Shown here: in pieces, positions 9,335-18,352 of the stretch
Layout of the letters: every line of letters starts with the position of its first letter
How positions within the stretch are numbered: position 1 is the first letter of the stretch
Origin: Bradyrhizobium sp. WBAH42
GTDB taxonomy: Bacteria > Pseudomonadota > Alphaproteobacteria > Rhizobiales > Xanthobacteraceae
Length of the DNA: 64,000 bases
Assembly: GCF_024585265.1 (NCBI RefSeq)
Contig: NZ_CP036533.1
Location: forward strand, 8,221,881 to 8,285,880
Direction: 5' to 3'
Translations under genes and position numbers: made by a program
The notes under the pieces: generated by a model
The model's database searches: none
What the model was told of the DNA's origin: nothing
The model's input: the letters and a program-made list of their open reading frames with translations, nothing else

Positions 9335-9533
9335 TCAGGCGACGGCTCCGGTTTCAGAGAGTTGTGGCTGATAGAGCGGTCGCATGTTCATGTAGCATTT
9401 GGTCGGCCACGCCGTTCCGGCAATGTGCCGCAGCCGGGCCGCCGCTAAGTTGAGACAGGATTGACCGTCGGGGAAGGCGCCGACGACACGGGTTCGTCGC
9501 CGGATCTCCTTCATGATGCGCTCGAGCGGATTG
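9335..9533 (-). pseudogene. IS256-family transposase, natural C-terminal end
   Basis: Read on the minus strand: NPLERIMKEIRRRTRVVGAF ... RLRHIAGTAWPTKCYMNMRP and a stop at 9335. The catalytic Glu region is included. Bases 9407-9533 are the exact reverse complement of 41571-41697, where the rest of the transposase lies. Here the fragment ends at a block join (9533|9534) and at 41697 the other part ends likewise, so the two together probably form one gene. Confidence 0.85.
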
Positions 9534-9548
9534 ATCTAGTACCCGGAA

Positions 9549-9920
9549 TCAGAGCTGAGTGATACGGCGCCCTTTGAAATGGCGTTGACGGATCTTTTTC
9601 TTGGTCCAGACGAAGGGCTCAGCTTTGTCATTGTACGCGTTGACGTAGGCATCGATGTGTTCCTGAAGCTGCTTGGGGCTTGTGAAGGAGGTGCCGCTGA
9701 GCGACTGCCCCCCCCGCAAGATTGAGAACCACACCTCGACCTGGTTGAGCCAGGACGCACCTTTTTGTGGGTGTTGAGGTTGTCGAGGATGACGTGAAGC
9801 TTCCGGTCCGGAAAAGCCACGGTGACGCTGTTCATGAAGTCGAGAAACTCGACACGGCGACGGCGTTTTGAATGGAAAGGTGGACCTCTCTTGCTTAGGG
9901 TGTCATCCCGATCTTGAATC
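9549..9920 (-). pseudogene. IS630-family transposase, C-terminal part with frameshift
   Basis: The minus strand encodes FLDFMNSVTVAFPDRKLHVI, then LDNLNTHK with the second catalytic Asp; after a frameshift near 9755 it continues WFSILRGGQSLSGTSF and VNAYNDKAEPFVWTKKKIRQ. The catalytic Glu falls in the damaged stretch. The N-terminal half is missing. Inactive. Confidence 0.8.
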
Positions 9921-10033
9921 ACGACTCACGATCCAAGAAAAGTGGGTACTAGGTTCGCGGAACAAATCGTCTGCGCGTTGAGGTTCTTCTACGGTGTGAC
10001 TCTTGGTCATGACAACGTTCCGGAGCGCATCAC

Positions 10034-10387
10034 CTACGGGGCCTCGCGTGGACGAGTGGTCGTCCGCTTCCGATGATCATCGACACTCCTCTGGCGCGTT
10101 TGGCCACCGCGTTGAAGTCGGTCGGACGGGTCGGCCGCAGCGAACATGCCGGCGAACCTGATCAGCGGATCGTCGTTGCCGGCGGCGCTCAACTTGATCA
10201 GTCTGCCGATGAGGATCGCGTAGTTGGTCGAGAACTCTCCGACGACGCGACCTTTGAGGACGGTGACAATCTGCTCCTCGTACGCCTTGATCCGTTCTGT
10301 GGCTTGCCGATGGGCTTCCTCAGACATCTTCTCTTGTTCGGCCGGTTCTTGCTCTTGCAGCATCACCCAATTTTCAACGTGGGCCAC
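10034..10387 (-). CDS. Hypothetical helical protein (117 aa)
   Basis: GTG start at 10387 with a strong Shine-Dalgarno GGGAGGGAG just upstream. Residues 1-50 are a charged helix (EQEPAEQEKMSEEAHRQATE, then RIKAYEEQIVTVLKG), residues 50-85 more hydrophobic (NYAILIGRLIKLSAAGNDDP), and the last 30 are Arg/Thr-rich and may be read-through. No family recognised. Flanked by IS630 and IS3 remnants. Confidence 0.45.
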   Translation of the reverse strand: MAHVENWVMLQEQEPAEQEKMSEEAHRQATERIKAYEEQIVTVLKGRVVGEFSTNYAILIGRLIKLSAAGNDDPLIRFAGMFAAADPSDRLQRGGQTRQRSVDDHRKRTTTRPREAP

Positions 10388-10609
10388 AGCTCCCTCCCTA
10401 GCTGCAGAAATCGCTTCACAACTTGGTAGATAGTTCCATTTCCAGCGGCGGTCAGGGAGGATCTGGTCTGGTCAAGGCACGGAAACGAATCTCCGGCGAC
10501 CGTCGGCAATAAGCTTCTGTGGCGCGTATCGTCTCGCGCGGCGCTTGATGCGAAGGTGGTGTTCTTGCTTCTATGGACGCTGGCCGTTCGCTTGACCACA
10601 TCGCCGTCG

Positions 10610-10882
10610 CGCACCGGCCAAGGCTGCTCAGGAAAGATCGAGCGCTGGCATCAGACGCTGAAGAACCGTATCCTGCTCGACAACTATTACCTACCCGGTG
10701 ATCTCGAGCGTCAAGTAGGAGTCTTCGTCGAATACTATAATCACGTCCGCTATCATGAGAGCATCGACAACCTCACGCCAGCCGATGTCTACTTCGGCAG
10801 GGCTGAGGCGATCCTCGCAGAACGAAACCGCATCAAGCGCGACACCAAACCGCCGCTTGCAGCATCAACTGCAGGCCGCTTA
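10610..10882 (+). pseudogene. IS3-family OrfB, C-terminal remnant
   Basis: GKIERWHQTLKNRILLDNYY and DLERQVGVFVEYYNHVRYHE are the end of an IS3 integrase core. A small deletion shifts the frame near 10846; the true tail (NRRLQHQLQAA, stop) is in the next frame. The region up to about 10955 is the IS end. Only the last third of the gene remains. Confidence 0.8.
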
Positions 10883-10998
10883 AACTCTAACCCTGATGAG
10901 CCAGAGCCTCCGTTCTCAAAAAGCCTGACCAGTCTCAAATTATCTGACGACGGACACTCCTTCAGGATTGATGGCTTCTTCTAGAACGAAGGAGCTTT

Positions 10999-11200
10999 GA
11001 ATGAACGATGGGAATGCCATGGGTCATGGTGATCCAAATTGATGAGGCCCGGATTCGAGATCACCTGGGCGAGATGGTCCGCGGGACGGTGGAAGAGACA
11101 CTGAACGCCATCCTGGAGCCGAAGCGGACCAGCTGTGCGGTGCTGGGCGTTATGAGCGCAGCCCGGCCCGGCAGGACACGCGCGCCGGCAGCTACGACGC
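10999..11200 (+). pseudogene. IS256-family transposase, degenerate N-terminal remnant
   Basis: Closely similar, but not identical, to the start of the IS256 transposase at 40561 (QIDEARIRDHLGEMVRGTVE, LNAMLEAEADQLCG). Small indels disrupt the frame. As the copies have point differences spread along the sequence, this is a naturally diverged remnant and not a join duplicate. Confidence 0.75.
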
Positions 11201-11237
11201 CGGATGGACGTAGCCTTCGCGCCGTCAACTTGGCGGC

Positions 11238-11480
11238 TCACTTCTTCCCTTCTAGAAGCGTGCGTATGCGCGCAGCGATCTTCCGTGCCTCCTCCGGCCC
11301 GGGGTCGAGTTTCACGCAATCGAGGATGCCTAGCATTTCCTGAGCGTCCTCGGCATCGAACGTCGCGACTTGGCGATCTGCCAGGCTCAAAGACTGATCG
11401 GCCGCGCGGGCCTGATTGGCTGCAAGCACCGCAAGCGCCTGTGAGCGTAGGGACGTGATGTACCGCTCGAATATGTGCAT
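11238..11480 (-). CDS. Small hypothetical protein (80 aa)
   Basis: ATG 11480, MHIFERYITSLRSQALAVLA; alanine-rich helical N-terminus, then an acidic stretch (ATFDAEDAQEMLGILDCVKL) and a Lys-rich end (LLEGKK). No domain recognised. The coherent composition makes it likelier than the overlapping plus-strand frames. Confidence 0.5.
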   Translation of the reverse strand: MHIFERYITSLRSQALAVLAANQARAADQSLSLADRQVATFDAEDAQEMLGILDCVKLDPGPEEARKIAARIRTLLEGKK

Positions 11481-11715
11481 CCGTTGGCCTGTAGCTACCC
11501 TTAGGGTACGCTTCGCAAGCGCCTAAGCGCCGGTGGCCGAGCCCCCTCTATGAAGACTGTGGTTGGCCACCTTTGCTCCAGAGACATATTCCCGAGGCGC
11601 CACCAGATCATGGCGCAGACAAGTAACCGAGGCACCTACCTGAATTGGTCGGCGGCACGGTCCGCCACTGAACGCTAACCTTGTTGCTCCTTTTGCATGC
11701 GGAAGAAGAGACCCC

Positions 11716-12000
11716 GTGGCCAGACTCGCACGCGTTCGTTGCGTCAGTAAGACCGACAGCACGAATCCACACGAGAGAATTAGCAGCATCGGCGGGGTAT
11801 ATTCGAACGGAAGTCACTGGAAGCAATCTGTCGTTCAGACGATCAGAGACATCGAAAGCGGCGCGTGGGAATTCTATGTCCAGGAAGACGGGCTCACTGC
11901 TGGTTTGATCGTGGCCAAACACGAAGGGCACAAGTACATCAAGACGACGGCCGACGGCATTCAGCCAGACAATCTTCTTTCACTCGCTGAGTGTCCGTGA
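11716..12000 (+). CDS. DUF3892 domain-containing protein (94 aa)
   Basis: GTG start 11716, preceded by GGAAGAAGAG. The sequence RVRCVSKTDSTNPHERISSI, GGVYSNGSHWKQSV, AWEFYVQEDG and KTTADGIQPDNLLSLAECP follows the DUF3892 pattern (a 'V..V.K.D...H.RI..IGG' start and a 'T.AD....NNL..LP.CP' end). Its function is unknown; members are common in accessory DNA. The next gene is a truncated SIR2 protein. Confidence 0.8.
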   Translation: MARLARVRCVSKTDSTNPHERISSIGGVYSNGSHWKQSVVQTIRDIESGAWEFYVQEDGLTAGLIVAKHEGHKYIKTTADGIQPDNLLSLAECP

Positions 12001-12222
12001 TGCTTGTCCATCCCAGATCGCCGGTAGTGCGGGCGCAACTCGGCGCCGTTCGGCTGCGCGGTGTCAGGCGCTGTCCCCGCCAGCCATTTATTGCCGCTCG
12101 CGAAGCGGAGCGTTGAGCGATTGCTCGATAATATAGATTGGCCGGACTTCAAGCTGCTCTCTGGAGTTCCGCTACGAGCTTCTTCGGAAGCGCGTTCTAG
12201 CGTAGTCGAAGGAACAACGCAC

Positions 12223-12471
12223 TTGCGCTTTACGAAAGATGGCCCAAACTTCGCCGATGAATTGCTCGTCGCTCGCGACGAGGGGCGAGTTGTTCTCTTT
12301 TGTGGCGCGGGTGTCTCGCGGGCCAAAGCTGGGCTGAAAGACTTCATTGGACTGGCCCATGCCGTTGCCGACAAGCTGTCGATTGGCCCGGACAAGCCCG
12401 CGCGACAACTGATCAACGCGATCAAATCAACTCCACCCATTCCCGGTGTTGCGAAGTCTAATTTCGGCTGA
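12223..12471 (+). pseudogene. SIR2-family protein, N-terminal fragment
   Basis: LRFTKDGPNFADELLVARDE, GRVVLFCGAGVSRAKAGLKD and FIGLAHAVADKL match the start of SIR2-type NADase/deacetylase proteins; FCGAGVS is the NAD-binding loop. TTG 12223 with GAAGGA upstream is a plausible start; the frame stays open back to 12061. The gene is cut after about 80 residues, where the IS66 element begins. Full-length members of this group often act in anti-phage defence; that role here is only suggested by family. Confidence 0.7.
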
Positions 12472-12582
12472 CCGTGTGTTCGGGCTAATGGAACGAGAGT
12501 GTCGAAGTAAAGCCCCCACCTGGGCATCGCGCGAATGAGCTGCGATACAGCCTGGTATGACCTGTTTTTTTGGAGGTGGGCT

Positions 12583-13056
12583 ATGGCAGATGCCATGCAT
12601 GAAGCCATGCTTGATGCCAGGCAGGAAGGCGGCTCCTATCGTCGGATCGAGGTGATCACGGGGCAGCGTCGGCGACGGCACTGGACGGCGGAAGAGAAGG
12701 CCCAGATCGTGGCGGAGAGCTTCGAGGAAGGGGCCAATATTTCCGAGGTCGCTCGGCGCCATGGCGTTGTCCGTGGGCTGCTGACGGTGTGGCGGCGCAA
12801 GTTCGCGACGGCAGCGAGCTTTCAGGCGCCAGGCTTCGTGCCGGTCCGGATTGCTTCCGAGAGCGGTCCGGCGACGGCAGACGAACCGGACCGGTTCGCG
12901 TCCGCGCATAAGGTGCTGCCGCAGATGGCATCGCCCCCAGGCAAGCTTGGCGGGATGATTGAGATCGAGGTGGGCGGGGCACGCATCCGGGTCGAGCCCG
13001 GAGTGGAGCTGGCGACGCTTTCGACAGTGCTATCGGCGCTTCGGGGCATCCGTTGA
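12583..13056 (+). CDS. tnpA: IS66 accessory protein TnpA
   Basis: 157 residues from ATG 12583 (GGAGGTGGGCT lies just upstream at 12571-12581). Helix-turn-helix region RRIEVITGQRRRRHWTAEEK then GANISEVARRHGVVRGLLTV; C-terminus IEIEVGGARIRVEPGVELAT as in the family. An upstream in-frame ATG at 12535 lacks a good ribosome site. Intact, in an intact operon. Confidence 0.92.
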   Translation: MADAMHEAMLDARQEGGSYRRIEVITGQRRRRHWTAEEKAQIVAESFEEGANISEVARRHGVVRGLLTVWRRKFATAASFQAPGFVPVRIASESGPATADEPDRFASAHKVLPQMASPPGKLGGMIEIEVGGARIRVEPGVELATLSTVLSALRGIR

Positions 13057-13406
13057 TTGCATTACGGTCTGACCTCAAGGTGGTGCTGGCGGCACAGCCG
13101 GTCGACTTTCGCAAGTCGGTGCACACGCTGTCGGCGCTGGTTAGCGAAGCGCTGCGTGCGAACCCGTATTGCGGCGACGTCTTTGTGTTCCGCAGCAAGC
13201 GCATGGACCGAGTGAAGCTTCTGGCGTGGGACGGCAGCGGCATGGTGCTGGTGACGAAGTGGCTGCACCAGGGGCGCTTCACCTGGCCGCCGATCCGCGA
13301 TGGCGCGGTGCATCTCAGTGCGACGCAGCTCGCGATGCTGCTCGACGGGCTGGAGTGGACGCGTGTCTCACCCAAGCCTGTGAAGCAGCCGGCCGTTGTC
13401 GGCTGA
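13053..13406 (+). CDS. tnpB: IS66 Orf2 protein TnpB
   Basis: 117 residues; starts at TTG 13053, overlapping the tnpA stop by four bases. Shows the TnpB signature (AAQPVDFRKSVHTLSALVSE, DVFVFRSKRMDRVKLLAWDG, LVTKWLHQGRFTWPP). Normal length and no damage. Confidence 0.92.
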   Translation: MIALRSDLKVVLAAQPVDFRKSVHTLSALVSEALRANPYCGDVFVFRSKRMDRVKLLAWDGSGMVLVTKWLHQGRFTWPPIRDGAVHLSATQLAMLLDGLEWTRVSPKPVKQPAVVG

Positions 13407-13456
13407 GAGGCGAAGATTTTGCTGGAGCCTGTGATGCGCGGATATATCGTTCGATC

Positions 13457-15016
13457 ATGGCGATTCGCCCCGAAGCTCTTCCGACCGACGCAGCGGCTCT
13501 GACCGAGATGGTGCTCGCGCTTGACGCCGAGAACGAGAAGCTGCGTGTGGCGATGCAGACGCTGAAGGAGATGATCTTCGGCAAGCGCTCGGAGCGGCTG
13601 GTGGCGATCGTGGCCGAGCAGCTCGCGCTCGAACTGGACGATCTCGCGACCGGCGTCACACCACCTGCGTCAGCCAACGACGATCTACCTGCGACGAAGC
13701 CGGCTGGGAAGCCGCGCAAGAAGGCGAGGCGCAACATCGGTGCGTTGCCCAAGCATTTGCCGCGCTGCGAGCAGGTGCTCGAGCCGGACACGACAGCGTG
13801 CCCGTGCTGTCAGGGCGCTCTGCACAGGATCGGCGAGGATGTGAGCGAGGTGCTGGACGTGATCCCGGCGATCCTGCGGGTACTACGCACGGTTCGTCCC
13901 AAATACGCCTGCCGCGGTTGCACCGACGGCGTGGTCCAGGCGAAGGTGCTGCCGCGTTTGGTTGAAGGCGGAATGGCATCGACGGCACTCGTGGCTCACG
14001 TGGTGGTCTCGAAGTTCGCCTGGTATCTGCCGCTGTACCGCCAAGTGCAGATCCTGGCTGGCCAGGGCATTCATCTCGACCGCGCAACGCTCGCCGGCTG
14101 GGTGAAGCGTGCGGCATGGTGGCTCAAGAGCTTTTATGAGCTTCAGCTGCGGACGATCCAGGCTTCGCCGCGGCTGTTCTGCGACGAGACGCCGATGCCG
14201 GTGCTCGATCCCGGACGACATCGCACTCGTATCTGCCAGTTCTGGGCGCATGCGATGGATGATCGCCCATGGGGCGGCCCATCGCCGCCGGCGGTCGCCT
14301 ATGTGTTTGCCGATGGCCGCGGCACCGAGGAGATCGCCGGGCAATTGACCGGCTTCTCCGGCATTCTGCAGGTGGATGGCTATGCCGCCTACAAAGCGCT
14401 TGCCCGCGGTCATGGCGGCGCGATCCAGCTCGCTTTTTGTCTCGCCCATGCCCGACGCAAATTCGTCGAAGTGTACAAGACGATGCAGTCGCCGTTCGCT
14501 CACGAAGTGATCGAGCGCCTGCAAGCGGTCTACGCCATCGAGGCCGAGATCCGCGGCTCGAGCGCCGAACAGCGGCTTGCCGCCCGCCGCACCAGGGCCG
14601 CACCGCTGATGGAGGTGCTGAAGGCGCGACTGAGCTCGATGCTCGACCAGCTGTTCTCCCAGTCGAAGCTGGCGGAGGCTATCAACTATACGCTCAATCA
14701 CTGGGATGGGCTGACGCTGTTTCTCCGCGACGGCCGCGTTGAGGTCGACAGCAACACTGTCGAGCGTTCAATGCGCCCGATTGCGATGGGAAGGCGGAAC
14801 TCATTATTCAGCGGCAGCGAGAGCGGTGCTGAGAGCTGGGCAATCCTCGCATCGCTGGTCAATACGGCAAAGCTCCATGAACTCGATCCGCAGGTCTATC
14901 TGGCCGATGTGCTGGAGCGCATCATCTCCGGCCAGACCAAGAGCCACCAGTTGCACGAACTTCTCGCCTGGAACTGGAAGGCGGCGCGCGAGCTCAGCGC
15001 ACGGGAGGCTGCATGA
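13457..15016 (+). CDS. tnpC: IS66 transposase TnpC
   Basis: 519 residues, full length. Order: coiled-coil N-terminus (LTEMVLALDAENEKLRVAMQ), Cys4 motif (TACPCCQG ... YACRGC), DDE core with Asp in LFCDETPMPVL, Asp in LQVDGYAAYKAL and Glu in NTVERSMRPIAMGRRN, then the IS66 C-terminal domain. It can serve as template for what the deleted copy at 2870 has lost. The final ATGA overlaps the passenger gene start. Confidence 0.95.
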   Translation: MAIRPEALPTDAAALTEMVLALDAENEKLRVAMQTLKEMIFGKRSERLVAIVAEQLALELDDLATGVTPPASANDDLPATKPAGKPRKKARRNIGALPKHLPRCEQVLEPDTTACPCCQGALHRIGEDVSEVLDVIPAILRVLRTVRPKYACRGCTDGVVQAKVLPRLVEGGMASTALVAHVVVSKFAWYLPLYRQVQILAGQGIHLDRATLAGWVKRAAWWLKSFYELQLRTIQASPRLFCDETPMPVLDPGRHRTRICQFWAHAMDDRPWGGPSPPAVAYVFADGRGTEEIAGQLTGFSGILQVDGYAAYKALARGHGGAIQLAFCLAHARRKFVEVYKTMQSPFAHEVIERLQAVYAIEAEIRGSSAEQRLAARRTRAAPLMEVLKARLSSMLDQLFSQSKLAEAINYTLNHWDGLTLFLRDGRVEVDSNTVERSMRPIAMGRRNSLFSGSESGAESWAILASLVNTAKLHELDPQVYLADVLERIISGQTKSHQLHELLAWNWKAARELSAREAA

Positions 15017-15642
15017 GCCGGCGCCGCCATTCATCATCATCTTCATCATCGATGGCGGCAGCCGCGATGCCGCTCGACGAACTTGAGCCTTGGCTGCAGG
15101 CTCGCGCCGCGCAGCATCCCATCGCCACGAGTCTTCCTATGCTCGACGGCTATGTCGCCGCGATCGTGGCCGGGCCGGTGTCGATAAGTCCGCCCGACTG
15201 GATCTGTCCGTTACTCGCCATCGACGCCGATGCGTTCAACCATGGCGGCACGCCTGAGTTCGCTGCGATTTCGGCCGTCGCGCTGCGCCACAACGACATT
15301 AGTAACGTTCTTTCCACCGCGCCACATCGGTTCGCGCCCACCCATGCCCGCAAGCCGAATGGCGACGTTGATGCGCGGCCATGGTGCCAGGGATTCCATG
15401 CCGCCATGCGACTGAGACTAACGGCATGGACCCCGCTGCTCGACATCCGCAACATAAACCACGGCTTGCTCCTGCCCATCCTGCTGCATTGCGTCGACGA
15501 TCAGGGGCGTCCACTGCTTGGACCACCAAGGAAAGGCCGCGAGACCGAGGAATTCCTGCGCAACGCCCATACCGACATTCCGGACGTCGTCGAGGCCATG
15601 CGCCAGTACTGGATGCCGACCCGCTACGCTCGCGCGCGCTGA
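15013..15642 (+). CDS. UPF0149 (YecA/YgfB-like) protein carried by IS66
   Basis: 209 residues, ATG overlapping the tnpC stop, so translated with the transposition genes. After a Ser/His-rich start comes the UPF0149 pattern: LDGYVAAIVAGPVSISPPDW, then PWCQGFHAAMRLRLTAW, and a C-terminal stretch ILLHCVDDQGRPLLG. A fourth gene of this type is found in some alphaproteobacterial IS66 elements; its role in transposition is unknown. The stop is close to the block join at 15674. Confidence 0.75.
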   Translation: MSRRRHSSSSSSSMAAAAMPLDELEPWLQARAAQHPIATSLPMLDGYVAAIVAGPVSISPPDWICPLLAIDADAFNHGGTPEFAAISAVALRHNDISNVLSTAPHRFAPTHARKPNGDVDARPWCQGFHAAMRLRLTAWTPLLDIRNINHGLLLPILLHCVDDQGRPLLGPPRKGRETEEFLRNAHTDIPDVVEAMRQYWMPTRYARAR

Positions 15643-15674
15643 TCACTGCAGACGTGGGAGCTCATGCCGGTTAC

Positions 15675-17072
15675 GAAAAGCTCCGCCTGGTCGAGAAGGT
15701 CATTCAAGGCCGCGATTTCACCTGCATGATCGAGACGGTGAATGCCGTCGAAGCCTGGCTCGGTGGTTTGCCGGGCCATGTGTACGCTAATGTGCGGCAG
15801 CCACCGGTGTCGACCCTCAACCTCGCCCACATGATTCCGATGTCGGCCGTGTGGGCCGGCGAGGCGAGGGATTTGCACTTCAAGGGTCCGCCGCTCCTGT
15901 TTGGGAAGACCGAGGGATCAACGCCGTTCCGATTCTCCCTCCACGTCGGCGACGTCGGCCACACGCTCGTGGTGGGGCCGACAGGTGCCGGCAAGTCGGT
16001 CCTGCTTGCGCTGATGGCGTTACAATTCAGGCGCTACCCGAACTCGCAGGTCTTTGCGTTCGATTTCGGCGGTTCGATCCGGGCGGCCGCGCTTGCTATG
16101 GGCGGCGACTGGCATGATCTCGGCGGTGGACTGTCTGACGGGGACGAGAACCCTGTCGCTCTGCAACCATTGGCCTGGATCGATGATCCCTCAGAGCGCG
16201 GATGGGCCACGGAATGGATTGGCGCGATCCTGGCCCGGGAAAAGGTCGAAATCACGCCGGAGGTCAAGGATCATCTGTGGTCGGCGCTCACCTCTCTTGC
16301 TTCGGCGCCGAGGGAGGAGCGCACCCTCACAGGCCTCTCGGTCTTGCTGCAATCCAATTCCCTGAAGAGAGCCCTGCAACCCTATTGCCTGGGTGGTCCC
16401 TCTGGACGCTTGCTCGATGCCGAATTCGAGCGCCTCGGCGAGGCGTCGGTCCAGGCATTTGAGACCGAGGGCTTGATCGGAACGAGTGCTGCGCCGGCCG
16501 TGCTGGCGTATCTCTTCCATCGCATCGGGGACCGCCTCGACGGCCGGCCGACACTCTTGATTGTCGATGAAGGCTGGCTTGCCCTCGATGACGAAGATTT
16601 TGCCGGCCAGCTCCGGGAATGGCTGAAGACGCTTCGCAAGAAGAATGCGTCCGTCATCTTTGCCACCCAATCGCTTTCGGATATTGACGGGTCCGTGATC
16701 GCGCCGGCGATCATCGAAAGCTGCCCAACCCGGCTGTTGCTGCCGAACGAGCGGGCGATCGAGCCGCAAATCACAGCGATCTATCGCCGCTTTGGCCTCA
16801 ATGACCGCCAGATCGAGCTTCTGAGCCGCGCTACGCCCAAGCGCGACTACTACTGCCAATCTCGCCGCGGCAACCGGATGTTCGAACTTGGCCTTGGCGA
16901 GGTCGCTCTGGCCTTTACCGCAGCCTCTTCCAAGACAGACCAGGCAGCCATCTCGCAACTCCTCGCCGAACATGGACCTGACGGCTTCCTGCCGGCCTGG
17001 CTACAGCACCGTGGCGTCGCCTGGGCCCTCGACCTGATCCCCAATCTCGTCAATCTGGAGAAATCGCTATGA
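15675..17072 (+). CDS. trbE: Conjugal transfer ATPase TrbE, C-terminal 465 aa
   Basis: VirB4-type ATPase of the P-type conjugation channel. Visible: Walker A (VVGPTGAGKSVLLALM), Walker B (TLLIVDEGWLALDD) and the Q-rich switch ATQSLSDIDGS. The first half is absent because the block begins at 15675; bases 15675-15801 are identical to the reverse complements of 39229-39355 and 63773-63899, where N-terminal halves lie. Overlaps trbJ by ATGA. The upstream frame runs into the UPF0149 gene by accident of the join. Confidence 0.93.
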   Translation, partial: EKLRLVEKVIQGRDFTCMIETVNAVEAWLGGLPGHVYANVRQPPVSTLNLAHMIPMSAVWAGEARDLHFKGPPLLFGKTEGSTPFRFSLHVGDVGHTLVVGPTGAGKSVLLALMALQFRRYPNSQVFAFDFGGSIRAAALAMGGDWHDLGGGLSDGDENPVALQPLAWIDDPSERGWATEWIGAILAREKVEITPEVKDHLWSALTSLASAPREERTLTGLSVLLQSNSLKRALQPYCLGGPSGRLLDAEFERLGEASVQAFETEGLIGTSAAPAVLAYLFHRIGDRLDGRPTLLIVDEGWLALDDEDFAGQLREWLKTLRKKNASVIFATQSLSDIDGSVIAPAIIESCPTRLLLPNERAIEPQITAIYRRFGLNDRQIELLSRATPKRDYYCQSRRGNRMFELGLGEVALAFTAASSKTDQAAISQLLAEHGPDGFLPAWLQHRGVAWALDLIPNLVNLEKSL

Positions 17073-17800
17073 GGCGTCTTGGCCTATTGGCGGCCGCTGG
17101 CGTGGTCGCGCTGACGCTCGACCTCACGGTGCCCGCGCGGGCGCAGTGGATTGTCTTCGATCCCAACAACTACGTCCAGAGCGTCCTGACTGCCGCCCGT
17201 GAGCTGCAGCAGATCAACAATCAGATCACGTCGTTACAGAACGAGGCGCAGATGTTGATCAACCAGGCGAAGAACCTGGCAAACCTGCCTTACTCGTCGC
17301 TACAGCAACTGCAATCTTCCATCCAGCGGACTCAGCAATTGCTGGCCCAGGCCCAGCGGATCGCCTACGACGTCGATCAGATCGATCGCGCGTTCTCGAC
17401 CAGCTACGCGCCAGCGACCAGCAGCCAATCGAACCAGTTACTGATCTCAAACGCTCAATCGCGTTGGCAGAATTCGTATGCCGCAACGCAAGACGCGCTT
17501 CGTGTCCAGGCCGGCATCGTTGGCAACCTCGACACCAACCGTGCCCAGACCTCCGCGCTCGTCATATCTAGCCAGGGCGCTAGCGGCGCCTTGCAGGCAA
17601 CACAGGCCGGCAATCAGATTCTCGCACTGAATGCGCAGCAGCTCGCCGACCTCACCGCGGTAGTGACGGCGCAGGGCAGGGCGCAAGGCCTTGACGCCGC
17701 GCAACGCGCGGCGGCCCAGGACCAGGGCCGCGAACAGCTCCGGCGGTTTCTCAACCCAGGGCAGGGCTATCAATCATCCAACGTGCAGATGTTCCACTGA
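17069..17800 (+). CDS. trbJ: P-type conjugative transfer protein TrbJ
   Basis: 243 residues. Signal peptide MRRLGLLAAAGVVALTLDLT with cleavage after ARA, then the TrbJ/VirB5 region (QWIVFDPNNYVQSVLTAARE) and long Gln-rich helices (LQQINNQITSLQNEAQMLIN). A periplasmic/pilus-tip-like component of the mating channel. Start overlaps trbE and its stop overlaps trbK, showing tight operon coupling. Confidence 0.93.
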   Translation: MRRLGLLAAAGVVALTLDLTVPARAQWIVFDPNNYVQSVLTAARELQQINNQITSLQNEAQMLINQAKNLANLPYSSLQQLQSSIQRTQQLLAQAQRIAYDVDQIDRAFSTSYAPATSSQSNQLLISNAQSRWQNSYAATQDALRVQAGIVGNLDTNRAQTSALVISSQGASGALQATQAGNQILALNAQQLADLTAVVTAQGRAQGLDAAQRAAAQDQGREQLRRFLNPGQGYQSSNVQMFH

Positions 17801-18168
17801 TGACCGACATCCGGGCATTCAAGGCGTTATCGCTGCTTACGACAATTGGCGTGTTGGTCGTCACGGCCTGCACGATTCAGCTTCGTGGCGGAGACGGTCC
17901 TCCGCCGCCGAAAGCGGAGCAGACGACAGACGCAACGAGCTCAGACCTCGCGCGCTGCCGCAGCGTCACTGCGGAGCAAACAGAGGGTTATGAGCGTTGC
18001 AAGCAGGTTTGGGCCGAAAACCGCCGTCGCTTCTTTGGCAAGATAGACGGTGCCGCAGCTCCAGGCCGCGACGAATCCGCCGCCGGCGTGGCGCTCGCTC
18101 CAAAGGATCAAAGCCGGATCCCTCAGGGATATCCGAACTTGGCAACCCCTGAGGCGAGCAAGCCATGA
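17800..18168 (+). CDS. trbK: Entry-exclusion lipoprotein TrbK-alt
   Basis: 122 residues; hydrophobic start with lipobox-like VVTAC at about residue 24, then CRSVTAEQTEGYERCKQVWA ENRRRFF, the conserved Cys pair of the TrbK-alt family. Located between trbJ and trbL with overlaps on both sides, the usual place. Likely blocks redundant mating into cells that carry the element. Confidence 0.85.
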   Translation: MTDIRAFKALSLLTTIGVLVVTACTIQLRGGDGPPPPKAEQTTDATSSDLARCRSVTAEQTEGYERCKQVWAENRRRFFGKIDGAAAPGRDESAAGVALAPKDQSRIPQGYPNLATPEASKP

Positions 18169-18352
18169 CCGGTACGGGGATCATCGACCAGTTCCTTGAA
18201 ACGTTCACGCGTTATATCGACAACGGATTCGGATTGCTGGGGAGCGAGGTCGGATACCTCGCAACGACCCTTGCTGCGATCGACATTACGCTCGCAGCGT
18301 TGTTCTGGAGTTGGGGAACGGACGAGGACATCATCGCGCGCCTCGTCAAGAA
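18165..18352 (+). CDS. trbL: TrbL, N-terminal 62 residues (cut at join)
   Basis: MTGTGIIDQFLETFTRYIDN then GYLATTLAAIDITLAALFWS, the first membrane segment of TrbL/VirB6. The last 127 bases (18226-18352) also begin the two alternative trbL middle blocks at 47349 and 48369. After 18352 the sequence changes to a relaxase end, so the frame past this point is not TrbL. Confidence 0.9.

Larger units (their letters stand above)
12475..15660 (+). mobile_element. IS66-family element with four genes
   Basis: Contains tnpA, tnpB, tnpC and a UPF0149 gene in one tight operon with 4-bp overlaps or short gaps. It appears complete, interrupts the SIR2 gene on its left, and runs to the block join near 15674. 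Exact ends are estimated from the flanking genes. Confidence 0.7.
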
